IMG/VR virus record: IMGVR_UViG_3300042445_001232
Location: 1-31,490 of that record
Source of the DNA: a virus
Direction: 5' to 3' (one strand)
Length of the DNA stretch: 31,490 nt
The notes under the pieces are model-generated. The model was not told the DNA's origin. It was given only the letters and a program-made list of their open reading frames with translations, and did no database searches. The stretch's first letter is position 1, and every line of letters starts with the position of its first letter. Shown piece after piece: positions 1 through 8,885 of the stretch. A program made the position numbers and the translations under genes.

Positions 1-50
1 TTTATTTATGGTATTTTATTAGTTATATTTTAGTAAAAAATATCTAAAGA

Positions 51-57
51 TATTTAC
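51..57 (+). promoter_or_regulatory. TATTTA-type upstream motif (variant TATTTAC)
   Basis: TATTTAC lies 6 bases before the ATG at 64. It resembles the TATTTAT motif found upstream of several other genes in the window (661, 4690, 15051, 26523, 29114, 29957). It may be a phage promoter -7/-10 element. At this spacing the transcript would be nearly leaderless. No Shine-Dalgarno sequence is visible. Confidence 0.35.
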
Positions 58-63
58 TAGTGT

Positions 64-654
64 ATGGCAACCTACTTTGGAACTTTAACTGGATTCACTT
101 TACCTTATACGAATATTTCGTCTGACACCCTACCCGGTGGAGGACAGTCGTATTTAGATGATTTGGAATATGTGTCTGGTATTAAGGCAAGACCAACAGG
201 AACAACCCCATCAATATCATTTATTGCTATAGGTTCAAGTAGATTATCGGAATTAAAAAAATATGGAACTACTGGATACACTCAAACATTACAATATGGA
301 ACGATTAGTGGGGTAACATATACAGGATACACTATTGATGGTCTATCGTATAGAGATATGGCGAACGGGTTTACTCAAATTACTGGTCAAACCGCAAACT
401 ACTACTCATCGTTACCTTCAGGATATACAACGGGAGACGCAACCAATTTCGCAACAGAATATGTAATTAATAAAGTTCTAACAAGAAACGAACATTTTCT
501 TGGGTTTATTGAACAACCAAGGGTTTATTCTGACGTTTTTGTGGAGAGAGGTAAACAGGGAGTAATGGAAATGAACTTTAGATTAGGTGAAATTGATAAC
601 ATGGGTGAGTTAAGTGTCTATGGAAATGGATTTTTTAATGTTAAAAAACAATAA
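64..654 (+). CDS. Probable baseplate/tail structural protein, unknown
   Basis: This 196-residue protein starts at the ATG at 64 and is not assigned to a named family. It is rich in Gly, Thr and Tyr (repeated TGYT-like segments around residues 66-95). The C-terminal third is more ordered and ends in a Gly/Asn/aromatic stretch (YGNGFFNVKKQ). There is no signal peptide or membrane segment. It is the first of four rightward genes that include clear tail-type proteins, so a baseplate or tail role is inferred from context. T4 gp53 also has 196 residues, but no sequence similarity is apparent, so that name is not used. It could equally be a neck or tail-completion protein. Confidence 0.6.
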   Translation: MATYFGTLTGFTLPYTNISSDTLPGGGQSYLDDLEYVSGIKARPTGTTPSISFIAIGSSRLSELKKYGTTGYTQTLQYGTISGVTYTGYTIDGLSYRDMANGFTQITGQTANYYSSLPSGYTTGDATNFATEYVINKVLTRNEHFLGFIEQPRVYSDVFVERGKQGVMEMNFRLGEIDNMGELSVYGNGFFNVKKQ

Positions 655-660
655 GATTTA

Positions 661-667
661 TATTTAT
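661..667 (+). promoter_or_regulatory. TATTTAT upstream motif
   Basis: TATTTAT followed by TAATAAAA lies 12 bases before the ATG at 680, in the 25-base gap between two structural genes. It belongs to the recurrent motif discussed in the findings and is a candidate late-type promoter element. Confidence 0.4.
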
Positions 668-679
668 TAATAAAATAAT

Positions 680-1600
680 ATGGCAGTTGGAAGTTATGGT
701 ATAGTTAGACCGGCGGACGTTTCTCCCGCAGATGTGGATATTTTCTATCATTTCACATCGGGTAGGACGGCAACCGCACCGGTTGAATTAAAAAAATTAG
801 TATCTGAAAAGGTTTTAACACCGGTTTTTCATAACGCAAATACTACAAATGATTCAAGTGCACCCAATAATGAAATATTAGGTGGTTTGTATAATTTAAA
901 ACTTGAGGCAAGTGATTTCTCGAAATTGGGAATTTATACACTACACATTAGACCAAAACAAATTAGAACAACTATTGCGGATTGTGGTGTGTTAGCATCA
1001 TTACCATCAGTAAGAGGATTGGTTATTAATACTTCAAACGTTCCTACCGCAGATAGAGGTAAATTTACACCACAAGGATTGGTAGGATATAGAGTTGAAT
1101 ACGTAAACGCATCTGATAATAAAACAAAAATACCTAACTTTTATAGAATGGTAACATCTTCGTTTTATTGTTCACCTGTAACATCGAATTTAAGTAACTC
1201 ATCTGATAAGGCGGTTAGATACCAATACACAGACCAAGCAACATCATTTATATTTGTAACAGTGACACCATCATCCGCACCATCAAGTAGACCAAACGTT
1301 ATTCCGTTTATTGGTGACCCAGGACAAAAGATTATATTAACAAATACATTCTTTAATCCAACAACCGTTGAGGTTGAAATGGTAGAACATGATGCGTCTA
1401 CATTGGCACACGCACTTTATGGTGACCAAACTAAGGCGATTACTCCAGGTATCTACACAATCTACGATAACAATAAAAATATCTATAAACAATACAACCT
1501 ATACGAAGTTAAGGACGAATTTAATGAAACACTATATGAGGTTCGTGAGGAAAGAGAAAGTATTGACGAAACGTTAAATTTAGGTAATATTACAGAATAA
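680..1600 (+). CDS. Probable tail/baseplate structural protein, unknown
   Basis: This 306-residue protein starts at ATG 680 and is not recognised as a named family. The sequence looks soluble and beta-rich, with Ser/Thr/Pro-rich stretches in the middle (around residues 165-205) and a strongly charged C-terminus rich in Glu and Arg. No signal peptide or membrane segment is seen. Its stop codon shares one base with the start of the next gene (TAATG), so translational coupling with the large baseplate-type protein is likely and the two products may be needed in similar amounts. A baseplate or tail-associated role is inferred from position only. Confidence 0.6.
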   Translation: MAVGSYGIVRPADVSPADVDIFYHFTSGRTATAPVELKKLVSEKVLTPVFHNANTTNDSSAPNNEILGGLYNLKLEASDFSKLGIYTLHIRPKQIRTTIADCGVLASLPSVRGLVINTSNVPTADRGKFTPQGLVGYRVEYVNASDNKTKIPNFYRMVTSSFYCSPVTSNLSNSSDKAVRYQYTDQATSFIFVTVTPSSAPSSRPNVIPFIGDPGQKIILTNTFFNPTTVEVEMVEHDASTLAHALYGDQTKAITPGIYTIYDNNKNIYKQYNLYEVKDEFNETLYEVREERESIDETLNLGNITE

Positions 1601-4600
1601 TGGCAGTAACAAGATACAAAGTTCCGAGTCAAGCTGCGTCAGGTGCGGAAACGTTTAGTGACAATTTAGTTGGTAGACAAATTACCGATGGTAGCAGTCA
1701 ATTGACTAATACGAACTTTGCTATAGATAAAGTCATTCCAGAAAAAGATAGTAGAGATTTTAAAACCATACCATTTTCTGAATATATTACTTTAGACACA
1801 TTAAAAGAGGAAAAAGACGCACCGACAACACAAAGTGGTAATGCAAAGAAAGAGAAAATAAAATTTAAAGCAAATTTAGATGACTCAAGTAAATCATTAT
1901 TTGGTTCTTTAAAACAAAGATTGTCGGTATCAGTTTCCAAAATTATAAATAAATTTCCCGCAGCAATACTAGTTGATGAAAATTCATTATATAATCTTAC
2001 CGATTATACTGCATATCAATCGACATATAATCCAATTACCAATACTACACAATTTTACACACCATCTTCTATATTTTTTAATCCATTTGATATATTAATA
2101 ACGAAACCAAAAAGTAATACTACACCCTCAACGGATAATACTGTTAGAAGTTTTTATTCATCTTATGTAAAGTATGTAATTGATTTTAGTGGTAACACAT
2201 ACAATATTGTTGGTTACACGGAAACTAATTCAGATGGTAATGTAAAACTTAGAGTTGAAGGGAATATTTTTAATGGTACAACAGGAATCACAAAAAGTTT
2301 TCTAATTAGACCAAACGATGCAATTACTGAAGAGTTCTACACTAACTTAGATGAGTTAGAAGATACGTTAGTTAATAGAGAAACAACACCAAAGTATACT
2401 GCAACATTTAAAGTACCTAGAGATAGTTTTGACCAAACATCCACAAATATTGTAAACGTGGACATCAGTTGGCCTGTCTCAAAAGATAATTGGAACATTC
2501 AAATAGTTGGTGTAAACTTTAATGATTACATTGAAAAATTAAGTAGCTTAGGTGAAGAAATAGATGGTTACAAATCAAATTTAATTGTGAGGTTTTTAAC
2601 TGCACCACAATTATTTGAATTTGATAGTGAAGATAAAAAAGCCGAATCAATATTTCAATTATATGGTCAAAATTTTGATAAGGTAAAAAAATATATAGAT
2701 AACATTGCTTACATGAGAAATGTAAGTTATGATAGTATAAACAACGTACCTGATTTATTATTAAAGAATTTATCACAAACATTAGGTTTATCAACCGTTA
2801 ATTTGTTTGATGAAAAATCATTACAGGATACATTGTATTCAAGACAACAAGCGGAATACCTTGGTTTATCTTTGGGTAAAACTTTGGTTGAAGCTGAATA
2901 TGAATTTTATAGAAGAATATTAACAAACTTAGCTCAATTATATAAATCAAAAGGAACACGTTCGGCAATACAATTCTTTTTAAAATTTTTAGGAGCACCT
3001 GAACCATTAATAAAAATTGATGAATATGTTTATGATGTAACAGGATTACCACAACAAGATTTTGAAGATGATATTGATGAGGTAATTAGAGGAACTAAAA
3101 TAAATAATATTATCACAGGTTTCACAACAACGGTTTTTACGGGTACTACAGTTGACGGGGTTACAAAAACTGGATACACTTTTGCAACAGGAATTACAAC
3201 CGGCACAACAAGATTAAGTCGAGAAGAATACCCAATAGATTCAAACGGACTACCAAGAAAAGTAATAAACTTAAACTCTGACATATATTTCCAAAAAGGA
3301 GCGGGTTGGTACGATTTAACATTGGACCACAGGTCTTCAAACATTATTAATACTGAATTGTCAGTTTTAACTGGTAACACAAAAATAATTAAAACCAAAC
3401 CAAAAGATTATACATATGGTGAAGATTATTTTGATAGTTTTAGAACGTTAGATGGTTTGGATTATGGTTTCAATTTAGAAACAAGAATAGACAATTTAAA
3501 AGGAAGTGTAGTTTTAAATGAGAATGAATCAAAATTAACATTAAATAGAAAAAATATAAATGTTCATCTATCCCCATCACAAGGTATTAATTTTGATGTT
3601 TATAGACAATCAAGAAATTTATCATTGACTTTTGGTGGACAACTACAACCACAAATAGAATTAACATTTGCAGAATATTTGGATGACGTGTTAAATCAAT
3701 TAATTACCGAATCTCATACTTCAAAATACAACAAATCATATTTTCCATTAGAAAAAGTTTTCAATGATTATATAACAAATACAAATTTTATACCATACAA
3801 TTTTGCTTCAGTTAATGAATTTATCAATAAGATGAGTCCATATTGGGTACAGGTTATTGAACAATTTATACCTGCAACAACTTTATGGTTGGGAGGTAAT
3901 TTAGTTGGTAACAATATTTTTAACCGATGTAAATACGCTCATTTGAATCCAAGATATGGTGTATTTACATTAGGGTCTTATAGTAGTGTTTTATATAATT
4001 GTCTTGTGATTGAGCCCACACCAACACCAACATCAACTAGTACACCAACTCCAACTCCAACGCCAACACCTACAACTAGTCCAACTAGTACACCAACACC
4101 AACAGCAACGCTGGTACCACCTACTGCAACACCAACACCAACAGCAACACCAACAGCAACGATGGTACCACCTACTGCAACGCCAACACCAACGGCAACT
4201 GTGGTACCACCTACCGCTACCCCAACACCAACAGTAAGTAGTACTGCAACACCGACACCAACAACAAGTAGTACACCAACCCCAACTCCAACTCCAACAA
4301 TAGGTGATAAAAGTATAGAGTTACGTGTATTAGATATAGCAAGCACACCTCAGACAATAACAATGTTTTATAGTGTGAATAGTGGTAGTAATATAAACAT
4401 ACCTGGTGGAACATCAGTTACTTTCCCAATAACTTGTAGTGTTATTTATACAATTCCAGGATTAACAAGTGGTGATGTTGTAATATTTGGAACAAGTATA
4501 AATTGTGCTATGGAAGGTGCAGGAGGAACAGGTTGTCCTGGTTACGTTTCAAGTTTGACCACATATTCATACGTTGTAGATGCGCCGGCAGTTCAAACTC

Positions 4601-4647
4601 TTTCATTAACAATAGACACACAAACAATACCTAATTATAGCGGCTAA
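1600..4647 (+). CDS. Large baseplate-type tail protein with gpI-like motif, Pro/Thr linker and C-terminal domain
   Basis: This 1015-residue structural protein has three visible parts. Residues 1 to about 805 form the body. Around residues 390-480 it carries a conserved-looking helical segment ending in [21 protein letters not shown] (split here: [10 protein letters not shown] at 449-458, then [11 protein letters not shown]), which resembles the RGTRxAIxxxLxxxG signature of P2 gpI-like baseplate proteins. Residues 806-900 are almost pure Pro/Thr with some Ala, Ser and Val, a likely extended linker. Residues 901-1015 form a separate beta-rich domain with four Cys, perhaps an adhesin or display domain. 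The start overlaps the previous stop by one base. A baseplate role is inferred from the motif and neighbours; the C-terminal function is unknown. Confidence 0.7.
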   Translation: MAVTRYKVPSQAASGAETFSDNLVGRQITDGSSQLTNTNFAIDKVIPEKDSRDFKTIPFSEYITLDTLKEEKDAPTTQSGNAKKEKIKFKANLDDSSKSLFGSLKQRLSVSVSKIINKFPAAILVDENSLYNLTDYTAYQSTYNPITNTTQFYTPSSIFFNPFDILITKPKSNTTPSTDNTVRSFYSSYVKYVIDFSGNTYNIVGYTETNSDGNVKLRVEGNIFNGTTGITKSFLIRPNDAITEEFYTNLDELEDTLVNRETTPKYTATFKVPRDSFDQTSTNIVNVDISWPVSKDNWNIQIVGVNFNDYIEKLSSLGEEIDGYKSNLIVRFLTAPQLFEFDSEDKKAESIFQLYGQNFDKVKKYIDNIAYMRNVSYDSINNVPDLLLKNLSQTLGLSTVNLFDEKSLQDTLYSRQQAEYLGLSLGKTLVEAEYEFYRRILTNLAQLYKSKGTRSAIQFFLKFLGAPEPLIKIDEYVYDVTGLPQQDFEDDIDEVIRGTKINNIITGFTTTVFTGTTVDGVTKTGYTFATGITTGTTRLSREEYPIDSNGLPRKVINLNSDIYFQKGAGWYDLTLDHRSSNIINTELSVLTGNTKIIKTKPKDYTYGEDYFDSFRTLDGLDYGFNLETRIDNLKGSVVLNENESKLTLNRKNINVHLSPSQGINFDVYRQSRNLSLTFGGQLQPQIELTFAEYLDDVLNQLITESHTSKYNKSYFPLEKVFNDYITNTNFIPYNFASVNEFINKMSPYWVQVIEQFIPATTLWLGGNLVGNNIFNRCKYAHLNPRYGVFTLGSYSSVLYNCLVIEPTPTPTSTSTPTPTPTPTPTTSPTSTPTPTATLVPPTATPTPTATPTATMVPPTATPTPTATVVPPTATPTPTVSSTATPTPTTSSTPTPTPTPTIGDKSIELRVLDIASTPQTITMFYSVNSGSNINIPGGTSVTFPITCSVIYTIPGLTSGDVVIFGTSINCAMEGAGGTGCPGYVSSLTTYSYVVDAPAVQTLSLTIDTQTIPNYSG
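4015..4299 (+). repeat. Pro/Thr-coding low-complexity repeat region
   Basis: About 285 bases are built from ACA/ACT/CCA codons, giving PTPTPT runs. They contain a longer repeated unit coding [11 protein letters not shown] that occurs three times (near 4110, 4165 and 4205). The reading frame is kept throughout, so the tract serves as a protein linker. Open frames on the opposite strand (Val/Gly runs) are shadows of this composition. Repeats of this kind can change length by slippage. Confidence 0.85.
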
Positions 4648-4689
4648 CGTAGTATATTTTAAAATAAAGGTAGAAAAAAAATAATAAAA

Positions 4690-4697
4690 TATTTATA
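4690..4697 (+). promoter_or_regulatory. TATTTATA upstream motif
   Basis: TATTTATA ends 4 bases before the ATG at 4702, in a 54-base gap that also contains the self-complementary stretch TATTTTAAAATA at about 4654-4665. It is a candidate late-type promoter element; the spacing implies a leaderless or almost leaderless transcript. Confidence 0.4.
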
Positions 4698-4701
4698 AAA
4701 T

Positions 4702-6291
4702 ATGAGTTTCTTAAATACAAATTTTTCAGCAACAGTAGGTGCAAGATTAACACAGAAAGGTAGAGATGCTATTTCAAAAGGTAATTTTGTGATAAGTTAT
4801 TTTGCTGTAGGTGATTCAGAATACAATTATAGTGGAGTAACAACTCAAAGTGTGTATGCACCATTTGACAAAGACGTCAATGTAAAATATCCATTATGGT
4901 ACACAAATAGTGGGTCAACATTATATGGTGTTCCGGTACAATCGTCATTTTTACAACCATGTAGAAATGTGATGGACCCAGATAGTGGGTGGACGGTAAA
5001 TGTTGTATGGGACCAAAAACCAATTGGTTTACCAACAAACTCAAGAGCCTTAACTGGTTACACTAGTAATGTACATACTGGAACTAAAGAATTCTTAGGT
5101 TACAACTCTTCATTAGGTCAAACACAAAATACGGGAACAACTATTGTTAATACAATGAATGAAATTGTAACAATAACCCCCGAAGAACAAAAATGTATTG
5201 CACTATTACACTACACACAAAGTGGTATTACTGCCGATCCATATAGATTTTTTAAATACGACGATTATTTAAGTACACACACAGGAAACACCTCACCAAA
5301 TGTGGTTTCAGATAAAGATTATTTTAAGGTAACAATACCAACATTAATGTATCATAGAAACCACTCATCAAGTGCCGGAGCAACATTCTACATGAGCGGA
5401 ACAACTAAACAGATGGTATCTAACTATCATTCAAGATTCACAATTGATTACAGAGACTTAGTTGATGGTACAGGAACAACTGCAAATAGAGTAGGAAAGA
5501 TATTTTATAATCACAAAACAATAGTATTCGACGATGAAGAAATTGTTGCTGCTTTAGATGTAAACTCAAAAAGAAATTATACATTAACGGCACCAAAAGT
5601 AAATGCGGTAGTAACTAATAGTCCATTAACGGATTTGACAACAGGTAAAACAATATATGTTACATATATGGTATCAAATGGAACGGGTTCTGCATCAAAT
5701 GGTTTACCATGTAATTACTTTATGAAAGTTACTGGACAAACAATACCACATAGTATTGCCGTTAAATTTAATAGTAATGATTTTACAAATTTAAATAACG
5801 GATACACAGCAAATAAATTTCACATTTTAGCACAAATAGTAAATAATGGTACTAAACCTAATCCTGAATCTTGGAAATTAATGGATTTTACCACAGATAA
5901 TGGAACATCATTTACTAGTCATTTATCGTCAGGTTATACATATACAATTACCCAAGCGGCTTATAATGCGGCAACTACCTTTGTATTATCAGATTATGTT
6001 ACAGGTACAGATTACACATCAACAAGTGTTACACCATATTTTGGTAATCAAAGAACATTTCCGGGTAATGTAAGTGTTGTAAGATCAACTGATATTGCTG
6101 AAATGATATTTAACGCCAATTTACCAACAGGTAAATTTGTAACATCACAAAACCCAACTAAGGTGGGTAACCCAAGAATTACAGAAGTTGCTTTATTAAA
6201 TTCAAATAAAGAAGCTTTGGTATTTGGTAAATTAGTAACCCCACTAGAAAGATTAGGTTCACAAGTTATTCAAGTAAAAATAGATTTCTAA
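4702..6291 (+). CDS. Probable baseplate / tail-fibre connector protein
   Basis: This 529-residue protein starts at ATG 4702. Its N-terminus (LTQKGRDAISKGN at 16-28, then FAVGDSE at 34-40) resembles the start of phage tail-collar fibre proteins (DUF3751-type), which carry an LTxxG...hAVGD pattern that attaches fibres to the baseplate. The middle contains ordered segments such as NRVGKIFYNHKTIV (about 262-275). The rest is rich in Thr, Gly and Asn. There is no signal peptide or membrane segment. It closes the left structural block, following the large baseplate protein. A fibre-attachment or baseplate-wedge role is inferred; exact equivalence to a T4 gene product cannot be claimed. Confidence 0.6.
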   Translation: MSFLNTNFSATVGARLTQKGRDAISKGNFVISYFAVGDSEYNYSGVTTQSVYAPFDKDVNVKYPLWYTNSGSTLYGVPVQSSFLQPCRNVMDPDSGWTVNVVWDQKPIGLPTNSRALTGYTSNVHTGTKEFLGYNSSLGQTQNTGTTIVNTMNEIVTITPEEQKCIALLHYTQSGITADPYRFFKYDDYLSTHTGNTSPNVVSDKDYFKVTIPTLMYHRNHSSSAGATFYMSGTTKQMVSNYHSRFTIDYRDLVDGTGTTANRVGKIFYNHKTIVFDDEEIVAALDVNSKRNYTLTAPKVNAVVTNSPLTDLTTGKTIYVTYMVSNGTGSASNGLPCNYFMKVTGQTIPHSIAVKFNSNDFTNLNNGYTANKFHILAQIVNNGTKPNPESWKLMDFTTDNGTSFTSHLSSGYTYTITQAAYNAATTFVLSDYVTGTDYTSTSVTPYFGNQRTFPGNVSVVRSTDIAEMIFNANLPTGKFVTSQNPTKVGNPRITEVALLNSNKEALVFGKLVTPLERLGSQVIQVKIDF

Positions 6292-6327
6292 GCTTTACAT
6301 TTTGTCATTTTTAAATTAACTTTTAAT

Positions 6328-6945
6328 ATGAGTATAGACGTAAAATTTAAAAACAAACCTAAAATTCTTGGTTTAGACATCTCAACTAAAACCATTGGGT
6401 TTGCGTTGTTCGATATATCGGGTTCTAAGTTATTGGAGTTAACACACTTTTCACCAAAAATTAAACCACTACCGGAAGATAAGATTGAGGAATTAATCAA
6501 AAAGGCGGACACTTTCAAAAAACATTTGGAGGGGTATAAAAATATAGGTATTACCCGTGTTATTATTGAGGAACCATTATTACAATCAAATAACGTTTAC
6601 ACAATTGGAACTTTGTTACGATACAATACTTTAATTTTAAAGAATTGTTACGACGTGTTGGGAGTATTACCAACATTTATTTCAACATATAATTCAAGAA
6701 AATTTGCATTCCCCGATTTAGTTGGACCAAATGATAAAGGTCGTAATGTTTTATTTGGAGGATACCCAAAAGATATTGATAAGAAACATGTGATTTGGGA
6801 ACACGTTAATGATGTGTGTCCAGATATAAATTGGTTATATGGTACTAATGGTAATTTGAAAAAAGAAAATTATGACATGGCGGATGCTGCATGTTGTGTG
6901 ATTGGTTATGTTAATATGAACAAATTAGAAAAATCCGGCAACTAA
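6328..6945 (+). CDS. RuvC-like Holliday junction resolvase (RNase H fold)
   Basis: This 205-residue protein probably cuts branched DNA (Holliday junctions) during recombination or before packaging. Three acidic sites typical of the RuvC/RNase H fold are visible: D17 in ILGLDIST on the first beta strand, E81/E82 in VIIEEPLL, and D183/D186 in NYDMADAACC near the C-terminus. Length fits RuvC-like phage resolvases. It follows the structural block after a 36-base gap and precedes primase, in line with a role in DNA metabolism. It could be a related RNase H-fold nuclease with another branched substrate. No sign of truncation. Confidence 0.75.
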   Translation: MSIDVKFKNKPKILGLDISTKTIGFALFDISGSKLLELTHFSPKIKPLPEDKIEELIKKADTFKKHLEGYKNIGITRVIIEEPLLQSNNVYTIGTLLRYNTLILKNCYDVLGVLPTFISTYNSRKFAFPDLVGPNDKGRNVLFGGYPKDIDKKHVIWEHVNDVCPDINWLYGTNGNLKKENYDMADAACCVIGYVNMNKLEKSGN

Positions 6946-6973
6946 AATTTTTATTTACGGATAGTTTAGGTTA

Positions 6974-6980
6974 TATTTAT
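6974..6980 (+). promoter_or_regulatory. TATTTAT motif before the putative small RNA
   Basis: TATATTTATAAAG sits at 6972-6984, just upstream of the hairpin-rich segment that ends in a strong terminator at 7056. It matches the recurrent TATTTAT(A) motif and would start a transcript near 6985. Confidence 0.4.
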
Positions 6981-6984
6981 AAAG

Positions 6985-7056
6985 ATAGACGGGAAGTGTA
7001 GAAATACACTTTTGGTTGGTTTCCCTCGGAGGTGGTGTTCCGGGGGATTTTTTTTT
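6985..7056 (+). ncRNA. Putative small structured RNA between resolvase and primase genes
   Basis: About 72 bases that hold no convincing gene form two clear hairpins. The first is AAGTGTA-GAAA-TACACTT (6994-7011), a 7-bp stem with a GNRA-type tetraloop. The second is TCCCTCGGA/TCCGGGGGA (7022-7047), a 9-bp stem with one G-U pair, followed by nine T. A promoter-like motif precedes it. GGGAA at 6991-6995 can also pair with TTCCC at 7021-7025, competing with the terminator stem, so an attenuator-like switch is possible. It may be an independent regulatory RNA or simply the 3' end of the upstream mRNA. No known RNA family was recognised. Confidence 0.5.
7022..7056 (+). terminator. Rho-independent terminator
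   Basis: The stem TCCCTCGGA (7022-7030) pairs with TCCGGGGGA (7039-7047) across an 8-base loop, with one G-U wobble, and is followed by nine T (7048-7056). This is the strongest intrinsic terminator in the window; it separates the structural/resolvase transcript from the primase operon. Confidence 0.85.
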
Positions 7057-7064
7057 ATCAGTTA

Positions 7065-7080
7065 TTTTACATATATTTGT
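7065..7080 (+). promoter_or_regulatory. Putative promoter of the primase operon
   Basis: The 16-base sequence TTTTACATATATTTGT contains TATATTTG (7072-7079), a match to the Bacteroidota -7 element TAnnTTTG. Exactly the same 16 bases occur at 14306-14321 before the ClpP gene. The ATG at 7085 is only 5 bases past the end of this block, so the mRNA may be leaderless or nearly so. No clear -33 TTTG was found here. Confidence 0.6.
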
Positions 7081-7084
7081 GAGT

Positions 7085-8023
7085 ATGACCGAAAATGAAG
7101 TAGATTATTCCGCTGTTGTTGAAATCCTCGAAGATATTTTGGGGGATTACAAATCACATAGTGACTATAAAGGTCAAATATCATTTGACTGCCCAATCTG
7201 TTCTCACGATATTAAGGGATTAGAGCATGGGGATGGTAAAGGTAATTTAGAAGTTAACTACAAATATGGTGTATATAAGTGTTGGGTATGTGCCGAAACA
7301 CATGAAACTCACGGGTCAATATATAAGTTGATTAAAAAATGGGGTAATAAGAAACAATTAAAAAATTATCTTTTATTAAAACCCGAAGATGATGAGGATA
7401 ATAAAAGAGTATATAAACCTGTAAAATTACCCAAAGAGTTTGTTGCATTTAAGGACGCCAGTAATGGTCTCAAAATGACACCACAATATCGACAAGCTTT
7501 TCAATACATTAAAAAAAGAAACATCACCGATATGATGTTACAAATGTATAGTATTGGATTTTGTTATAGTGGTGAGTATGAAAATAGAATCATTATACCA
7601 TCATATGATTTAAATCATAACATAAATTATTTTGTGGCACGTTCATACTTGTACAACCCTAGAATGAAATATAAGAATCCTGAAGCACAAAAAGAAATAC
7701 TCATCTTCAATGAATACTTAGTTAATTGGGATGAAACAATTTATTTGGTTGAGGGTGCGTTCGATAGTATATTCATACCAAACTCAATACCTATGTTGGG
7801 TAAGTTTATGAGTGAATATTTGTTTAGTGTTTTATATGAGAAAGCAAAAAAAATAGTAATAGTGTTGGATCCAGATGCATGGGCAGATGCAGAAAAGTTA
7901 TATCACAAACTTAATTGTGGTAAATTAATGGGAAAGGTTTGGATTGTAAAATTAGAGGGGGATAAGGACATTGCCGATTTACAGGGAGACCTTACCGATT
8001 ATAAATTAAAACAACTTGATTAA
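7085..8023 (+). CDS. DNA primase (zinc finger plus TOPRIM)
   Basis: This 312-residue primase would make RNA primers for replication. An N-terminal zinc-binding module is visible (C36-x2-C39 in CPIC and C66-x2-C69 in CWVC). A TOPRIM domain follows, with the conserved Glu at E223 (YLVEGAFDS) and the DxD pair D262/D264 (VLDPDAWAD). No helicase domain is fused, so the helicase is probably encoded elsewhere, as in T4 (gp61/gp41). I chose the ATG at 7085; an upstream in-frame TTG at 7016 would read through the terminator and promoter and is rejected. The 3' end overlaps no annotated start, the next ATG being at 8025. Confidence 0.88.
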   Translation: MTENEVDYSAVVEILEDILGDYKSHSDYKGQISFDCPICSHDIKGLEHGDGKGNLEVNYKYGVYKCWVCAETHETHGSIYKLIKKWGNKKQLKNYLLLKPEDDEDNKRVYKPVKLPKEFVAFKDASNGLKMTPQYRQAFQYIKKRNITDMMLQMYSIGFCYSGEYENRIIIPSYDLNHNINYFVARSYLYNPRMKYKNPEAQKEILIFNEYLVNWDETIYLVEGAFDSIFIPNSIPMLGKFMSEYLFSVLYEKAKKIVIVLDPDAWADAEKLYHKLNCGKLMGKVWIVKLEGDKDIADLQGDLTDYKLKQLD

Positions 8024-8024
8024 T

Positions 8025-8885
8025 ATGAATTTAAACGACATCTCATTAGAGATTAAGGATTTATTAGAACAAAGAAGAAAAGAAATTGAATTAACTTTTA
8101 TTGAGGAGGAACACATCTATTTTATGAAAGATGTGGATGGTGTGGTGAAGAAAAATTTCCCGTCAGTATCTAAGATTATAAAGAAATTTCATAAAGCGTT
8201 TGATGCTGAAGGTATGGCATTAAAAATGTCTAAAGGTGACCCTGAGGGGCAAGCAGAATTGCTTGCGGAATGGAAACGAGCAGGTGACCTATCAACCAAT
8301 ATGGGTAGTCGTGTTCACTTTGAATTAGAAAGTGATACGATTTCTCGATTCGGGAATTACAAATCAGTTAGAGAACCAATCTTTAACATTAATGAGGAAC
8401 AACAACGTAAGAGTGATAATATGATTATTGCGGGGAAACAATTCCTTGATTTAATGTTAGAACGAGGTGGAGTATTATTGGATACTGAGATTGTATTGGG
8501 TGACCCTGAAGAACAATATACTGGTCAACCAGATAAAGTGTGGTTAATGATGAACAAAGAGAAAACCAACTTTGGATTCGTTACCACAGATTGGAAAACA
8601 AATCAACCAAAGAACTTTGAGGTTCAACATTATACGGGTAAATTATATCCACCATTTAACAATTACCACGATAATGCATTAGGTCATTATTTCTTACAAT
8701 TACCATTATATGGTAGGTTATTATTAAAAATGTTAAAGGGTACCAAGTTTGAAGATACAAAGATATTGGGAAATGTTATTGTTTTATTAAAAGAAGATGG
8801 TACATTTAACGAATATAAAGTTCCACCACAAATCAATAATGCAATTTTAACGATGGACTTATCAAATTATATTAAAAGATGGTAA
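8025..8885 (+). CDS. PD-(D/E)XK nuclease, Cas4/RecB-like exonuclease
   Basis: This 286-residue nuclease of the RecB/Cas4-like family probably degrades or resects DNA ends during replication or recombination. Visible motifs are a family-type His (H98 in MGSRVHFELE), E155, D170 in TGQPDKVWL, the D189-W-K191 core in TTDWKTNQ, and a Gln/Tyr motif (HYFLQLPLYGRLL, about 221-233). The start is taken at ATG 8025, one base after the primase stop; an in-frame TTG at 8016 is less likely. The end overlaps the gp47 start by 7 bases (ATGGTAA), indicating one operon. A single-strand exonuclease role is inferred. Confidence 0.78.
   Translation: MNLNDISLEIKDLLEQRRKEIELTFIEEEHIYFMKDVDGVVKKNFPSVSKIIKKFHKAFDAEGMALKMSKGDPEGQAELLAEWKRAGDLSTNMGSRVHFELESDTISRFGNYKSVREPIFNINEEQQRKSDNMIIAGKQFLDLMLERGGVLLDTEIVLGDPEEQYTGQPDKVWLMMNKEKTNFGFVTTDWKTNQPKNFEVQHYTGKLYPPFNNYHDNALGHYFLQLPLYGRLLLKMLKGTKFEDTKILGNVIVLLKEDGTFNEYKVPPQINNAILTMDLSNYIKRW

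Noticed and set aside
64-654. Naming the first protein T4 gp53 because both have 196 residues
   Set aside because: Length agrees but no recognisable sequence similarity was seen.
2519-3398. Several minus-strand open frames inside the 1015-residue gene
   Set aside because: They lie wholly inside a well-supported structural gene, have shadow-like composition and no upstream signals.
4015-4299. CRISPR-like or other functional DNA repeat
   Set aside because: The repeats are short, codon-phased and lack spacers; they code a Pro/Thr linker.
3978-4346. Minus-strand open frame of Val/Gly repeats opposite the Pro/Thr tract
   Set aside because: It is the mirror of the PTPT-coding sequence in the baseplate gene; a repeat-biased composition keeps several frames open. 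No leader or domain supports it.
4654-4665. Palindrome TATTTTAAAATA as an operator
   Set aside because: Self-complementary A/T stretches are expected by chance at this base composition; no second copy or related site was found.
6985-7056. tRNA gene
   Set aside because: The hairpins do not make a cloverleaf, there is no CCA-type acceptor or T-arm sequence, and the second hairpin ends in a T tract.
7016-7084. TTG start adding 23 residues to primase
   Set aside because: The added part would be translated from the terminator hairpin, its T tract and the TATATTTG promoter; ATG 7085 begins the conserved protein.
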